Source: Beijerinckiaceae bacterium (GTDB taxonomy: Bacteria > Pseudomonadota > Alphaproteobacteria > Rhizobiales > Beijerinckiaceae). Taken from it: a stretch of 64,000 nucleotides of DNA. The notes beneath the pieces are model-generated. The model searched no databases. It was not told the DNA's origin and saw only the letters and a list, made by a program, of their open reading frames with translations. Location of the stretch: assembly GCA_947475995.1 (NCBI GenBank), contig CANJNI010000014.1, forward strand, positions 1-64,000. Reading direction: 5' to 3'. Positions 1-10,006 of the stretch are shown one piece after another. How positions within the stretch are numbered: position 1 is the first letter of the stretch; every line of letters begins with the position of its first letter. Position numbers and translations under genes: made by a program.

Positions 1-59
1 GCCAGCGCCACTTTCGCCTTGAAGGTCGGCGTGTGGTTCCGCCTCGCTCGTCTCGCCAT
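1..59 (-). mobile_element. IS3-family transposase OrfA, 5' end only (cut by the window edge)
   Basis: Reading the minus strand from the ATG at 57-59 gives an N-terminus beginning MARRARRNHTPTFKAKVALA. The basic start followed by H-T-P-x-F-K-A-K-V-A-L-A is typical of the helix-turn-helix OrfA of IS3-family elements. A good ribosome binding site (AGGAG) lies seven bases upstream of the ATG. Only 19 codons are inside the window; the rest of orfA and orfB would lie to the left. I could not place the terminal inverted repeat with certainty. It should lie within roughly 60-120, close to the end of the neighbouring ORF. Confidence 0.72.
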
Positions 60-95
60 GGTCAATCTCCTGCTCTCGGCCAGAATAGGCCGCGT

Positions 96-515
96 TCAGG
101 CGAAAACCCACCTATCGATGCTGTTCAGATTCTTCAGGCCACTTCTGACAAACGCAACCGTATCGAAGCCACGATCATCCGCTCCGATTGGACGCTTGAT
201 CCCGCGAAAGCAGCTGGTCGCGTCTTTGAGCGAAGATAGCTCGCGACCGGCTAGTTCGAAGGTCATCGCAAAGGAGTTTGGGATCGGAGGTATCCTTCCG
301 AAAACAAGACTCCAAGCCTCAAAAGTGGGCTGCTTCCGACCGAGCTTCGCACCTTTAACGAAGTCTGTTTTCGCAAAACGATAGGCGGTTGGAACACTTG
401 GATCGAAGGGGCTTCTCCCAACGACAATTGCTGGAAAGTCGAGCCACGCGGAGGCGGGCTTTTCGCCTCCGTCGATGACGGTCAGTTGCTGTCTGACGCT
501 GCGAATGAGGGACAT
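96..515 (-). CDS. Hypothetical protein next to an IS end, possibly truncated
   Basis: This is a 139-residue protein with no domain I recognise. The start is supported by a GGGGAGA ribosome binding site about seven bases before the ATG. It has no signal peptide and no membrane segment. The composition is clearly less GC-rich than nrdJ next door, which suggests acquired DNA. It ends about 40 bases before the orfA start of the IS3-type element on the same strand. Its last residues (around SIDRWVFA) may therefore be read from IS DNA, with the original C-terminus lost. That last point is inference. Confidence 0.5.
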   Translation of the reverse strand: MSLIRSVRQQLTVIDGGEKPASAWLDFPAIVVGRSPFDPSVPTAYRFAKTDFVKGAKLGRKQPTFEAWSLVFGRIPPIPNSFAMTFELAGRELSSLKDATSCFRGIKRPIGADDRGFDTVAFVRSGLKNLNSIDRWVFA

Positions 516-545
516 TTGTGATCTCCCCGCTATCCACAGGTCAGT

Positions 546-3500
546 TTAACTGCACCCCGTCGTGCTGCCGCACGTATCGCACTTCAGGCACGTTCCGTTC
601 CGCACCAGCGTAAAGTTCTGGCACTCGGAGCAGGCCTCTCCCACATAGCCCTTCATGCGGGCCTCGGTGCGCTTGTCGAGGCCCGACGGCGACTTGTTGA
701 GGGCAGGGGTCTTCCAGTCGAGATCGTCGAGCGCCTCGTTGGCGGCCTCGCGCAATTCGTTGCGGATCTGCTGCGGGTCGCCCTTGAGGGCGGTCGCTCC
801 GTCCGTCATCAGGCCGAGCGGCGCGTAGCTTTCGGCTCCGCCCTGCACGAGCATCAGCTTGTCGGCCTTGTTGCGCACGAAGCCGCGCGAGACGAATTTC
901 GCCGTGGATGCGGCGGAGCCCGCAGGCGCGCGGCTCTGGTCGTCGCCCTTGCCGAGCGCGTCGTGGCCGAGATCGCTCGGCTCCACATGCGCAAGGTCGT
1001 TGCGGCCCAGATACGAGATCGCGAGTTCACGGAACACGTAGTCGAGGATCGACGTGGCGTTCTTGATCGCGTCATTGCCCTGCACGAAGCCCGCCGGCTC
1101 GAAGCGCGTGAACGTGAAGGCGTCCACATATTCTTCCAGCGGCACGCCATATTGCAGGCCGACCGAGATAGCGATGGCGAAATTGTTCATCAGCGAGCGG
1201 AAGGCCGCGCCTTCCTTGTGCATGTCGATGAAGATTTCGCCGATGCGCCCGTCCTGATATTCGCCAGTGCGCAGATAGACCTTGTGGCCGCCCACAACGG
1301 CTTTCTGCGTGTAGCCCTTGCGGCGATCGGGAAGCTTTTCACGCTCGCGCGTCACCTGAATGCGCTCGATGATGCGCTCGACGATCTTCTCCGTCACCTG
1401 CGTGGTGCGGGCCGCCATGGGCTGCGCGACGAGCTGTTCGATGGCGTCGTCGTCCTCGTCCGCATCGTCCTCGATGAGTTGCGAGTTCAGAGGCTGCGAG
1501 AGCTTCGAGCCGTCGCGATAGAGCGCATTCGCCTTGAGGGCGAGACGCCACGACAGCATGTAGGCGTTCTTGCAGTCTTCCACAGTGGCGTCGTTGGCCA
1601 TGTTGATGGTCTTCGAGATCGCGCCCGTGATGAAGGGCTGCGCGGCGGCCAGCATGCGGATGTGGCTTTCGACCGACAGGTAACGCTTGCCGGTGCGACC
1701 GCACGCATTGGCGCAATCGAACACCGAGTAATGTTCGACCTTGAGGTGCGGCGCGCCTTCCAGCGTCATCGCCCCGCAAACGTGAATGTTGGCGGCCTCG
1801 ATCTCGGCCTTCGAGAAGCCCAGGAACGGCAGAAGCTCGAAGGACGGATCGTCCAGCTTCTCCGCCGGAACCTTCAGCAGGTCCTTCAGGAAGTCTTCGC
1901 CCAGCGTCCACTTGTTCATCACGAACTTGATGTCGAACGCGCCCGCGAGCGTCTTGCCCAGCTCGGCGATCTTCTCATCCGTGAAGCCGCGCGCCTTCAG
2001 GGTGTTGTTGTTGACGCCCGGCGATTGCGCCAGCGAGGCGTGGCCGACCGCATAGGCTTCGATCTCGGCGATCTGCGAGGGCGAGTAGCCAAGCGAGCGC
2101 AGGGCCTCCGGCACGGCGCGGTTGATGATCTTGAAATAGCCGCCGCCCGCGAGCTTCTTGAACTTCACCAGCGCGAAGTCGGGCTCGATGCCGGTCGTGT
2201 CGCAATCCATCACCAGGCCGATCGTGCCGGTGGGGGCGACGACCGAGACCTGCGCGTTGCGATAGCCGTGCTGCTCGCCGAGCGACAGCGCCTTGTCCCA
2301 GGCGGCGCGCGCATGGTCGGACAGGACCTTGCCGTTGTCGCCGAGCTTGGCGAGAGTCGCATGGTCGAGCGCGACGGGCGCGACGCTGACCTTCTCGTAA
2401 CCGTGCTTCTCGCCATAGGCGGCGCGGCGATGATTGCGGATGACGCGCAGCATGTGCTGGGCGTTGGGCGCATGTCCGGGGAACGCGCCGTGTTCCTTGG
2501 CCATTTCAGCCGAGGTCGCATAGGAGACGCCGGTCATGACGGCGGTGAGAGCGCCGACGATCGCGCGGCCCTCGTCCGAGTCATAGCCGAGGCCCGACGA
2601 CATCAGCAGGCCGCCGACGTTGGCGTAGCCGAGGCCGAGCGTGCGGTAATCGTAGGAGAGCTTGGCGATTTCCTTCGACGGAAACTGCGCCATCAGCACA
2701 GCGATTTCGAGCACGACGGTCCACAGGCGGACAGCGTGTTCGTAGTTCTCGATGTTCAGCTTGCCGGTCGTCGGATCGCGGAAGGTCAGCAGGTTCATCG
2801 ACGCCAGATTGCAGGCTGTGTCGTCGAGGAACATGTATTCGGAGCAGGGGTTCGAGGCGATGATCGGCCCCGAGGCCGGGCATGTGTGCCAGTCGTTGAT
2901 GGTGGTGTGGTACTGGATGCCCGGATCGGCCGAGGCCCATGCGGCCTCGCCGATCTTCTCCCACAGTTCCTTCGCCTTGAGGGTCTTGTGGACCTTGCCG
3001 TTGGTGCGGCGGATCAGGTTCCAGTCGCCGTCGGTTTCGACAGCGCGCAGGAAGTCGTCGGTGACGCGGACGGAATTGTTCGAGTTCTGGCCCGAGACGG
3101 TCAGATAGGCTTCGGAATCCCAGTCGGTGTCATAGGTGTCGAACTGGATGTCCTTGTAGCCCTGCCGGGCGAACTGGATGACGCGCTTGATGTAATTGTC
3201 CGGCACCGTGTCGCGGCGGGCGAGCTTGATGGCTTTCTTCAGCGCCGGGTTCTTTTCCGGGTTGAAGCAATCGTCGCCCGAGCCCTCGCAGTTCACGCAA
3301 GACCGCATCACGGCCTTCATGTGCTTCTTGACGATCTTGGAGCCGGTCACGAGCGCCGCGACCTTCTCTTCTTCCTTCACCTTCCAGCTGATGTAGGCTT
3401 CGATATCCGGATGATCGGCGTCAACGACGACCATCTTGGCCGCGCGGCGCGTCGTGCCGCCCGACTTGATCGCGCCCGCCGCGCGGTCGCCGATCTTCAG

Positions 3501-4271
3501 GAAGGACATCAGGCCCGAGGAGGAGCCGCCGCCCGAAAGCTTTTCGTTCTCGCCGCGAATGCGCGAGAAGTTGGAGCCGGTGCCGGAACCGTACTTGAAG
3601 AGGCGCGCTTCGCGGACCCACAGGTCCATGATGCCGCCTTCGTTGACGAGATCGTCCTGCACGGCCTGAATGAAGCAGGCGTGCGGCTGCGGATGCTCGT
3701 AGGAAGACTTGGACTTGGTCAGCTTGCCGGTCTGGTAATCGACATAATAGTGGCCCTGACCGGGACCATCGATTCCGTAAGCCCAATGCAGGCCGGTGTT
3801 GAACCACTGCGGCGAATTCGGCGCGGCGATCTGCTTGGCCAGCATGTAGCACATTTCGTCATAGAAGGCCTGTGCGTCGGCGTCCGTGTCGAAATACTTG
3901 CCCTTCCAGCCCCAATAGGTCCACGTGCCGGCGAGACGGTTGAACACCTGCTTGGCGGTGGATTCGGAGCCGTAGCGTTCGGCCTTCGGGAGCTTTTCGA
4001 GTTCGGCCTCGTCCGGGATGGAGCGCCAGAGGAAAGACGGAACGTCGTTTTCCTCGACCTTCTTCAGCCGGGCAGGGACGCCCGCCTTGCGGAAATATTT
4101 CTGGGCGATGACGTCGGACGCAACCTGGCTCCAGTCGGCCGGGACTTCCACCCCCGACTTGGAGAATACAACCGAACCATCGGGGTTGCGGATCTCGCTC
4201 TTGGCCTCGCGAAATTCGATTTCCGCGTAAGGCGACTGGTTGGCTTTGGTGTACCGGCGTTCTATCCGCAT
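546..4271 (-). CDS. nrdJ: Vitamin B12-dependent (class II) ribonucleotide reductase
   Basis: Reduces ribonucleotides to deoxyribonucleotides using adenosylcobalamin to make the active-site thiyl radical; cytosolic and oxygen-independent. The protein is 1241 residues, the length of the long alphaproteobacterial NrdJ form. Visible signatures are an NPCSE motif near residue 473, the conserved [13 protein letters not shown] and TGTIGL segments, and a cysteine-rich tail in the last 28 residues (CSEC, CLKCDTC). That tail is expected to shuttle electrons or bind metal. The open frame extends 62 codons further upstream, but I choose the ATG at 4269-4271. Family proteins start MRIERRYT, and an AGGGA box lies eight bases before it. 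No other RNR is in the window. The leader is long and discussed separately. Confidence 0.96.
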   Translation of the reverse strand: MRIERRYTKANQSPYAEIEFREAKSEIRNPDGSVVFSKSGVEVPADWSQVASDVIAQKYFRKAGVPARLKKVEENDVPSFLWRSIPDEAELEKLPKAERYGSESTAKQVFNRLAGTWTYWGWKGKYFDTDADAQAFYDEMCYMLAKQIAAPNSPQWFNTGLHWAYGIDGPGQGHYYVDYQTGKLTKSKSSYEHPQPHACFIQAVQDDLVNEGGIMDLWVREARLFKYGSGTGSNFSRIRGENEKLSGGGSSSGLMSFLKIGDRAAGAIKSGGTTRRAAKMVVVDADHPDIEAYISWKVKEEEKVAALVTGSKIVKKHMKAVMRSCVNCEGSGDDCFNPEKNPALKKAIKLARRDTVPDNYIKRVIQFARQGYKDIQFDTYDTDWDSEAYLTVSGQNSNNSVRVTDDFLRAVETDGDWNLIRRTNGKVHKTLKAKELWEKIGEAAWASADPGIQYHTTINDWHTCPASGPIIASNPCSEYMFLDDTACNLASMNLLTFRDPTTGKLNIENYEHAVRLWTVVLEIAVLMAQFPSKEIAKLSYDYRTLGLGYANVGGLLMSSGLGYDSDEGRAIVGALTAVMTGVSYATSAEMAKEHGAFPGHAPNAQHMLRVIRNHRRAAYGEKHGYEKVSVAPVALDHATLAKLGDNGKVLSDHARAAWDKALSLGEQHGYRNAQVSVVAPTGTIGLVMDCDTTGIEPDFALVKFKKLAGGGYFKIINRAVPEALRSLGYSPSQIAEIEAYAVGHASLAQSPGVNNNTLKARGFTDEKIAELGKTLAGAFDIKFVMNKWTLGEDFLKDLLKVPAEKLDDPSFELLPFLGFSKAEIEAANIHVCGAMTLEGAPHLKVEHYSVFDCANACGRTGKRYLSVESHIRMLAAAQPFITGAISKTINMANDATVEDCKNAYMLSWRLALKANALYRDGSKLSQPLNSQLIEDDADEDDDAIEQLVAQPMAARTTQVTEKIVERIIERIQVTREREKLPDRRKGYTQKAVVGGHKVYLRTGEYQDGRIGEIFIDMHKEGAAFRSLMNNFAIAISVGLQYGVPLEEYVDAFTFTRFEPAGFVQGNDAIKNATSILDYVFRELAISYLGRNDLAHVEPSDLGHDALGKGDDQSRAPAGSAASTAKFVSRGFVRNKADKLMLVQGGAESYAPLGLMTDGATALKGDPQQIRNELREAANEALDDLDWKTPALNKSPSGLDKRTEARMKGYVGEACSECQNFTLVRNGTCLKCDTCGSTTGCS

Positions 4272-4961
4272 CGCATTCGTCCCTGATGGCGCAGACAACA
4301 AGTCTGCGCGAGGCCAGTTCCCGGCCTCTGTGCCCCGTTTGATTGTCCCCGAAACGCATTCGGTCCCTATTGCGAAGGGACCTGATACTTTGGCTCTACC
4401 CGCCCGACTTGCGGCCCTCGAAAGCGGCAGCGGCGGGTGCTCAAGCAACGGGTTCACACTAGGCCCGCAGCCCGGAATGCGTCAAGCGCTTGTGGGCGAC
4501 TTGACGGGTGGGCACAAAATGTAGCGGGCCTGTGAATTGCGGGGATTCGCGTGCGCCTCGGTTTGCAAACTATTGAGCACACGCGAATTTCGGCAAGCTC
4601 CTCATCCGTCTTGTGAACTTCGGCCGTCGTCAAATTTTATTCACAATCCACTAACCATAGTGAACGGTCGCGCTTTCTGTCCCCAGCGCAGGGGCCTGTG
4701 GGGCGTCGGTCGGACAGCGGGCGTTCCGGTTGCATTTGCATCCTGACGCGACGGGGCAAGGGCTCCAGTCAGAATCGGTCAAGAGTGCTGACCTTTGAGG
4801 GTCCGGCGGCCGATCCGGACCGGCCCGAAAAAAATGCGCCGGGGTCCGGGCGGATGATTTGTGCGTTGCGGCAGGCGACTTTTGTCCCTATGGACACCCG
4901 CAAGGGCGCTCACCATAGTCCGGCGCGATCGAAGCTCAGGCTCCTGCGGATTCTTCCCATG
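4272..4961. other. 690-base intergenic region between nrdJ and the NDUFA12 gene
   Basis: I find no convincing gene here; open frames on both strands lack family signatures and good starts. It must hold the divergent promoters of nrdJ (minus) and the NDUFA12 gene (plus). The only clear element is the inverted repeat at 4649-4662. I looked for a cobalamin-riboswitch B12 box and did not find one. Confidence 0.5.
4649..4662. promoter_or_regulatory. NrdR-box-like inverted repeat upstream of nrdJ
   Basis: CACTA-ACCA-TAGTG is a perfect 5-bp inverted repeat with a 4-bp centre. It resembles an NrdR box (consensus ACACTATATATAGTGT, about 12 of 16 positions). It lies about 380 bases before the nrdJ start. 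Only one box is visible, whereas NrdR normally binds pairs spaced by whole helical turns, so this remains tentative. Confidence 0.25.
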
Positions 4962-5369
4962 ATGAACTGGTTGATTCAGATTCTGACCTGGTGGAACGGC
5001 CAGACGCTCAACACCCGCTTTCATACGTGGCGGCACGGCGAGCTCGTCGGCCAGGACGAATATGGCAACGTCTATTACCGCCAGAAGGGCGGGAAGATTG
5101 ATCCCGTCCTCGGCTTCGAGCGGCGCTGGGTGATCTATGCGGGCGAGTCGGAGGGATCCGCGACTCCTCCGGGCTGGTACGGCTGGTTGCACCATACGGT
5201 CGACGTGCCGCCGACGCAGGAGACCTACAAGGCGCGCGACTGGGAACGTCCGCACCAGTCGAACCTGACCGGGACGCCTGCGGCCTATCGTCCGCAAGGG
5301 TCGACGCTGTCGACTGCACAGCGGCCGGCAGCTACGGGCGACTATCAGCCCTGGACGCCGGGCGGCTGA
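4962..5369 (+). CDS. NADH:ubiquinone oxidoreductase NDUFA12-family subunit
   Basis: An accessory subunit of respiratory complex I, found in mitochondria and alphaproteobacteria and associated with the matrix/cytoplasmic arm. The protein has 135 residues, a usual size for bacterial NDUFA12. Diagnostic motifs are TWWNGQTLNTRF near residues 8-19, then VGQDEYGNVYY and ERRWVIYAGE, followed by a W-rich segment (PGWYGWLHHTVD). Two ATG codons are adjacent (4959 and 4962) with only a weak ribosome binding site. The reading frame continues upstream but without similarity. NDUFA12, DUF2155 and aat are commonly neighbours in Rhizobiales and are so here, with a lipoprotein gene interposed. Confidence 0.93.
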   Translation: MNWLIQILTWWNGQTLNTRFHTWRHGELVGQDEYGNVYYRQKGGKIDPVLGFERRWVIYAGESEGSATPPGWYGWLHHTVDVPPTQETYKARDWERPHQSNLTGTPAAYRPQGSTLSTAQRPAATGDYQPWTPGG

Positions 5370-5381
5370 AAGGCCTTTTGC

Positions 5382-5867
5382 TCAGGCCTCGTCGTCAGGG
5401 CAGCGCTGCATCGTCAGATGCATCTGGGCGATCCGGAAGACGTTCTTCATCCGCTCCGCGATTTTGGGCGCAACGCTGGCGGGCGGATTCTTGAAGCTCA
5501 CGCCATCTCGGGTGGTGAGTTCCGTCAGTTTGAGACTGTCCTTGGCGACCGCGAGCGTCATCTTGAGCGGAGTATCCGGCTCTGGCTCGAATTTCTCGAC
5601 ATCCATGAGGACGATGCCGCCCCCGACTGCAAATTGCGTGATGTCGAAGATTTTCCTGCGCGGGCTGTTGTCGATGTGGATTTCGTAGAGGCCGGAATGT
5701 CCGAAGGTGGCGGCCGTCTTGGTGCAGCCGAGCTGGCGGTTTGCGAACATCCAGACGCCCTGCAGATTCGCCACAGGAGGCGTGCCGATATCGGGCTCAG
5801 ACTGCTTGCAGCCCCCCAGTGCGGTTGCGAGCAGGGAGGACGCCAGAAGAATGGAAATTCTGCGCAA
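5382..5867 (-). CDS. Putative outer-membrane or periplasmic lipoprotein, unknown function
   Basis: The 161-residue protein has a short basic N-terminus, a hydrophobic stretch and the lipobox LGGC (Cys20), so it should be lipid-modified by Lgt and cleaved by LspA. The mature part has no domain I recognise. It contains one further cysteine near the middle and one near the C-terminus that could pair. The start is a TTG at 5865-5867, supported by a GGAG box six bases upstream; no in-frame ATG gives a complete signal sequence. It converges with the NDUFA12 gene, ending 12 bases away. Confidence 0.75.
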   Translation of the reverse strand: MRRISILLASSLLATALGGCKQSEPDIGTPPVANLQGVWMFANRQLGCTKTAATFGHSGLYEIHIDNSPRRKIFDITQFAVGGGIVLMDVEKFEPEPDTPLKMTLAVAKDSLKLTELTTRDGVSFKNPPASVAPKIAERMKNVFRIAQMHLTMQRCPDDEA

Positions 5868-6034
5868 GGGAGGCTCCGGTACGCTGGAAACCTGCGTAAC
5901 AATGAGTCACGTTAAGCGACATTTCTGAATAATCGGTTCTGTGGCCAAGATTTTGCCGCGACTTTCAGGCATGAAACCGGCATGGTAAAGGCCTCCGGCT
6001 TTAACGAGTCGGCGACGGAAGATTGGTGCGGCGT

Positions 6035-6709
6035 ATGAGGCTTTCGGCTCTTCGATATTCCTGGGCGTCCGGGCTGGCTCTGGCGGCAGGATTTGCTTTG
6101 GCCGGGCCCGCCAATGCTGACTACATCAAGCATCCAACGGCCGTTTTCGCCGGTCTCGACAAGATCACCGGTCGCATCATCAGTTTCGAAGTCGCGATCG
6201 ACGAGACGGTTCAGTTCGGCTCGCTGCAGATCACCCCGCGCGCCTGCTACACGCGCCCGACCACCGAGGCGCCGCTCACCGACGCTTTCGTGGAGGTCGA
6301 TGAGGTATCCGCCAGCAACGAATACAAGCGAATCTTTTCAGGCTGGATGTTTGCCGCCAGCCCCGGCCTGCACGGCATCGAGCATCCCGTCTATGACGCC
6401 TGGATGACCAACTGCAAGGGCGGCACGACCGTCGTACGCGTCACGCCCGAGGGCGCGCAGGAGGTCAAGGAGACCGAATTCGTGCAGCCGCTGCCCAAGC
6501 CCGGTACAAGGCCGGTCCAGCAACGGTTGCCGGCGCCCCGGAACAATCCGGCGCAAAATCTCGGCGGCCCGATCGAGGTCGGGGCTGCGCCGGCCCAGCC
6601 GCGTCCACGCGCCCAGCCTGCTCCGGCGAACCAGCAGCAGCAGCGCGCCAATCAGCAGCCTGCCAGACAGCCTTCGCAGACCTTCTTTCCGGCGCAGACG
6701 CAGAACTGA
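6035..6709 (+). CDS. DUF2155-family exported protein
   Basis: The 224-residue protein carries a Sec signal peptide (hydrophobic residues ~8-25, likely cut after ANA near residue 28). A DUF2155 domain follows over roughly residues 33-140 (DKITGRIISFEVAIDE, RACYTRP, FSGWMFAASPGLHGIEHPVYDAW, two conserved cysteines). The C-terminal 75 residues are rich in Pro, Gln and Ala and look disordered. The function is unknown; the family is periplasmic and often sits beside aat in Rhizobiales, as here. Upstream TTG (6023) and GTG (6026) are alternative starts; I prefer the ATG because the signal peptide is then of normal length. Confidence 0.85.
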   Translation: MRLSALRYSWASGLALAAGFALAGPANADYIKHPTAVFAGLDKITGRIISFEVAIDETVQFGSLQITPRACYTRPTTEAPLTDAFVEVDEVSASNEYKRIFSGWMFAASPGLHGIEHPVYDAWMTNCKGGTTVVRVTPEGAQEVKETEFVQPLPKPGTRPVQQRLPAPRNNPAQNLGGPIEVGAAPAQPRPRAQPAPANQQQQRANQQPARQPSQTFFPAQTQN

Positions 6710-6710
6710 G

Positions 6711-6744
6711 ACGCCTCTGGCCTGATAGGCCGGACGGCGTTTTT
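6711..6744 (+). terminator. Rho-independent terminator after the DUF2155 gene
   Basis: A two-part hairpin (outer ACGCC/GGCGT, inner GGCCT-GAT-AGGCC) starts two bases after the stop and is followed directly by TTTT. It ends at the stop codon of the convergent aat gene. Confidence 0.7.
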
Positions 6745-7421
6745 CAGCGATCCGCCAGCACGGCCCGGAGTGCGACTTCGCCCGGGACCGGCGGTTCCTT
6801 CGGCCAGCTGTAGAAATCGGCCTCGCGGCTGATCGCAGCGTCCAGCGCCGCCAGATAGGCGTCGCGCGGCACCTCCTGCGCGCCCAGACTGGCCAGATGC
6901 GGCGTCACGAATTGCGTGTCGAGCAGGACGAAGCCGCCCGCCCGCAGCCGCCCCACCAGATGGACCAGCGCGACTTTCGAGGCGTCCGTGGCGCGGTGAA
7001 ACATGCTTTCGCCGAAGAAGGCCGCCCCGATGGCGACGCCGTAGAGGCCGCCGACCAGTTCGCCTTCCGGCGTCCAGGTCTCGACGGTATGGACGAAGCC
7101 CATGTGGAACAGCTCGCCATAGAGCTTGCGGATGCTGGCATTGATCCAGGTGTCGCCGCGACCGCGCGCCGAAGACGCGCAGCCCTCGACCACGGCTTCG
7201 AAATCGTTGTCGACCTTCACCACGAAGCGGTCCGAGCGGACAACCTTGGCGAGGCTCTTCGAGACGATCAAACCGTCGAGCGGAAAGACGCCGCGCTCGT
7301 CCGGATCGACCCAGAACATGTTCGGGTCGTCGGCGCTCTCCGACATGGGGAACATGCCGATCGAGTAAGCGCGCAGCAGCAGTTGCGGTGTGATGTCCGG
7401 GCTTTGTCCGGCGTTCGACAT
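6744..7421 (-). CDS. aat: Leucyl/phenylalanyl-tRNA--protein transferase
   Basis: Transfers Leu or Phe from aminoacyl-tRNA to N-terminal Arg or Lys of proteins, creating an N-degron read by ClpS/ClpAP in the cytosol. The 225-residue product has the family blocks [13 protein letters not shown] near the N-terminus, [14 protein letters not shown], the VHTVETW segment, [20 protein letters not shown] and [15 protein letters not shown]. Open frame exists 40 codons upstream, but homologues begin close to the chosen ATG and the longer form lacks similarity. It diverges from the GST gene (103 bases between starts) and converges with DUF2155. Confidence 0.94.
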   Translation of the reverse strand: MSNAGQSPDITPQLLLRAYSIGMFPMSESADDPNMFWVDPDERGVFPLDGLIVSKSLAKVVRSDRFVVKVDNDFEAVVEGCASSARGRGDTWINASIRKLYGELFHMGFVHTVETWTPEGELVGGLYGVAIGAAFFGESMFHRATDASKVALVHLVGRLRAGGFVLLDTQFVTPHLASLGAQEVPRDAYLAALDAAISREADFYSWPKEPPVPGEVALRAVLADR

Positions 7422-7524
7422 CTCACGAGGGTGCGGGGACGGGACGGCTGCGTCAAGAGGACGGAAGCCCGCAGGCTTGCGCCGGCGCGGCTCATGTTCG
7501 AATGTCGCCGCCGGAGGAGCAATC

Positions 7525-8172
7525 ATGTCCCGTCGCGTCACGCTGTTTCATTCACCCAATACCCGGTCGTCCGGCGCGCTGACGCTGCTGCACGAACTGG
7601 GCGCCGACTTCGAGCTTTCGATCCTGAACATGAAGGCGGGCGAGAATCGCCAGCAGCCCTATCTGGCGGTCAATCCGCTCGGAAAGGTTCCGGCGATCCG
7701 TCACGACGGAGCCGTGGTCACCGAACAGGTGGCGGTCTTTCTCTATCTGGCGGATCTGTGGGCCGAGGCGCGGCTCGCACCTGCCATCGGCGATCCGTTG
7801 CGCGGTCCGTATCTGCGCTGGATGGCGATCTACGGCGCATCGTTCGAGCCTGCATTGATCGACAAGGCCATGCAGCGCGATGGCGGCACGGCGTCGATGA
7901 GCGTCTATGGCGACTACGACACGCTGATTACACTGATCGCGGATCAACTGTCCGGGGGGCAGTGGCTGCTGGGCTCGCGCTTTACGGCCGCAGACGTGCT
8001 GTGGGGCATCGGGCTCGGCTGGACGACCAGTTTCGGCCTCGTGCCGAAACTGCCGGTCTTCATGGATTATGTGGCGCGGGTCACGTCACGACCGGCGGCC
8101 GTGCGCGTGCGGGAATTCGACGCGCATCTGGCGGCCGAACAGGCAGCGGCCCTTGCGGCGGAGAAGCCCTGA
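7525..8172 (+). CDS. Glutathione S-transferase family protein
   Basis: A 215-residue cytosolic protein with the GST fold. An N-terminal thioredoxin-like domain (residues ~3-80) contains NPLGKVPAI with the cis-proline and a [12 protein letters not shown] segment matching the glutathione gamma-glutamyl binding site. An all-helical C-terminal domain follows, with the conserved FTAADVLWG motif. The start is an ATG with a strong GGAGGAG site. The class and substrate cannot be inferred. It is probably monocistronic; a DEAD-box helicase gene converges 22 bases after the stop. Confidence 0.9.
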   Translation: MSRRVTLFHSPNTRSSGALTLLHELGADFELSILNMKAGENRQQPYLAVNPLGKVPAIRHDGAVVTEQVAVFLYLADLWAEARLAPAIGDPLRGPYLRWMAIYGASFEPALIDKAMQRDGGTASMSVYGDYDTLITLIADQLSGGQWLLGSRFTAADVLWGIGLGWTTSFGLVPKLPVFMDYVARVTSRPAAVRVREFDAHLAAEQAAALAAEKP

Positions 8173-8194
8173 CGGGGGCTTCAGCCGCAAGCCG

Positions 8195-9802
8195 TCATTC
8201 CTTTGCGGCGACCTTCTCGGCTGCGGCCTTGGTCTTGAACACGACCGGGCGCAGCAGGAAGGACGGCACGTGGTCGCCCAGACCCAGCACCGGCGGGCCG
8301 TCATCCTCGTAGCGGGTGGGGCGACGTTCGCGACGCTCGCTCCGGTCCTCGCGGGCGGGGCGTTCGCCGGCGGCAGCCGCCGGCGCGCGCTCACGCGGCG
8401 GGCGGCGGTCTTCGCGGCGCGGGCGGTCCTCACGCGGGGGGCGCGGGGCGCGCGGTTCGCGCGGTTCGCGGACGGGCGCTTCCGCCACGGCCACAGCCAT
8501 GTCCTTGTCGTCTTCGACCTCGGCATTGAACGGCGCGGGCGCCCGTTCGCGGGGGGCGCGTTCGCCGCGCGGGCTGCGACGTCCGCCGCGCTCGCTGCGC
8601 TCTCCGCGCGCGCCGCCGCGGCCTGTGCGGCCACGCGAACGCTCGTAAGCGCCTTCCTCGTCATCGCCGATGTCAGCCAGAGTGCGCCCGCCAATCCAGT
8701 CGATGGTCTGGCGCGTCAGCTTCTGGATGTCGTCGATATACTTCTCGTCCGAGCGGGTCAGGATCGTCAGGGCGACGCCCGACTTGCCGGCGCGGCCGGT
8801 GCGGCCGATGCGGTGGACGTAATCGTCAGGGTGCGTGGGCACGTCGAAGTTGAAGACGTGGCTGACGTCCGGAATGTCGAGGCCGCGCGCCGCGACGTCC
8901 GAGCAGACGAGCAGGGCGACTTCGCCGGTCTTGAAAGCGTCCAGCGAAGCCATGCGGGCGCGCTGGTCCATGTCGCCATGCAGGGCGCCGGCGGAGAAGC
9001 CATGCTTCTGGAGCGACTTGTGCAGGATCGCCACATCGCGCTTGCGGTTGCAGAAGATGATGGCGTTCTTGAAGTTTTCCGCATCGCGCAACAGTTTGCG
9101 CAGCGTCTCGCGCTTCGCGCCGCCGCCCGCGGAGGCCACCAGCCCCTGCGTGATGCTCGCGTTCGTGGTCGCAGCGCGCGACACCTCGACCCGCACCGGA
9201 TTCTGCAGGAAGGTTTCGGTCAGGCGCGTAATCTCGGGCGGCATGGTGGCCGAGAAGAACAGCGTCTGGCGCGTGAAGGGCACCAGTTTGCAGATGCGCT
9301 CGATATCCGGGATGAAGCCCATGTCGAGCATGCGGTCGGCTTCGTCGATGACGAGAATTTCGATGCCGGTCAGCAGGAGCTTGCCGCGTTCTGCGAAGTC
9401 GAGCAACCGGCCCGGCGTCGCGATCAGCACGTCCGCGCCGCGCATGATCTTCTGTTCCTGATCGCCGAAAGATACGCCGCCGATGAGCAGGGCGACGTTG
9501 AGCTTGTGGTTCGCGCCGTACTTGACGAAGCTTTCCTCGACCTGTGCGGCGAGTTCGCGCGTGGGTTCAAGGATGAGCGTGCGGGGCATGCGGGCGCGGG
9601 CGCGGCCCGATTCGAGCCTGCTGAGCATGGGGAGCACGAAGGCTGCCGTCTTGCCCGTACCTGTCTGGGCGATGCCCAGAACGTCGCGGCCCTGAAGGGC
9701 GTGCGGGATGGCCTGTTCCTGGATGGGGGTCGGCTGGGTGTAGCCCGAGGTCGTGACGGCTTGGAGGACCTTGTCGCTGAGACCGAGTTCGGTGAAGTTC
9801 AT
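8195..9802 (-). CDS. DEAD-box ATP-dependent RNA helicase, RhlE-like
   Basis: Unwinds or remodels RNA using ATP, with likely roles in ribosome assembly or mRNA decay, especially in the cold. The 535-residue protein shows all motifs in order: Q motif GYTQPTPIQ (20-28), Walker A AQTGTGKT (45-52), PTRELAAQ (80-87), TPGR, DEAD (153-156), SAT (184-186), DVAARGLD (302-309) and HRIGRTGR (330-337). After residue ~385 comes a long, basic, low-complexity tail of RG/RR/RE repeats that probably binds RNA nonspecifically. A candidate promoter at 9940-9967 implies a leader of about 130 bases, a common arrangement in autoregulated cold-shock helicases. Confidence 0.95.
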   Translation of the reverse strand: MNFTELGLSDKVLQAVTTSGYTQPTPIQEQAIPHALQGRDVLGIAQTGTGKTAAFVLPMLSRLESGRARARMPRTLILEPTRELAAQVEESFVKYGANHKLNVALLIGGVSFGDQEQKIMRGADVLIATPGRLLDFAERGKLLLTGIEILVIDEADRMLDMGFIPDIERICKLVPFTRQTLFFSATMPPEITRLTETFLQNPVRVEVSRAATTNASITQGLVASAGGGAKRETLRKLLRDAENFKNAIIFCNRKRDVAILHKSLQKHGFSAGALHGDMDQRARMASLDAFKTGEVALLVCSDVAARGLDIPDVSHVFNFDVPTHPDDYVHRIGRTGRAGKSGVALTILTRSDEKYIDDIQKLTRQTIDWIGGRTLADIGDDEEGAYERSRGRTGRGGARGERSERGGRRSPRGERAPRERAPAPFNAEVEDDKDMAVAVAEAPVREPREPRAPRPPREDRPRREDRRPPRERAPAAAAGERPAREDRSERRERRPTRYEDDGPPVLGLGDHVPSFLLRPVVFKTKAAAEKVAAKE

Positions 9803-9939
9803 TATTTGGTTGTTTCCAAAGCGGCCGGAGATCGAATCCGCCCCGCTTCATGCGCGTCCTGGCATTTTGAAAATTACGCAAGCTGACTTGCTGCGAAACA
9901 GGCGACGGGCACGCGCGAGCCTCTCGTACGCCGACCGGA

Positions 9940-9967
9940 GACATAAGACTTAAACGCCGAAAGTCAA
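9940..9967 (-). promoter_or_regulatory. Candidate sigma-70 promoter of the DEAD-box helicase gene
   Basis: On the minus strand, TTGACT and TATGTC are separated by 16 bases. Transcription would begin near 9933, giving a leader of roughly 130 bases before the ATG at 9802. It is assigned by eye from hexamers only. Confidence 0.35.
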
Positions 9968-10006
9968 TCGTTTAACGCAGCGCCACCGCAAAACAGCGTG
10001 AATCGC

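Noticed and set aside
963-4286. A very long open frame (about 1,100 codons) on + opposite nrdJ
   Set aside because: It is a by-product of high GC at third codon positions; its translation is Arg/His/Val-rich without domains, and nrdJ on the other strand is unmistakable.
4272-4700. Cobalamin riboswitch before the B12-dependent nrdJ
   Set aside because: No B12 box or matching paired core could be found on the minus strand.
8172-8195. Hairpin between the GST and helicase stops
   Set aside because: The pairing is interrupted and lacks a T-run, so I do not call a terminator.
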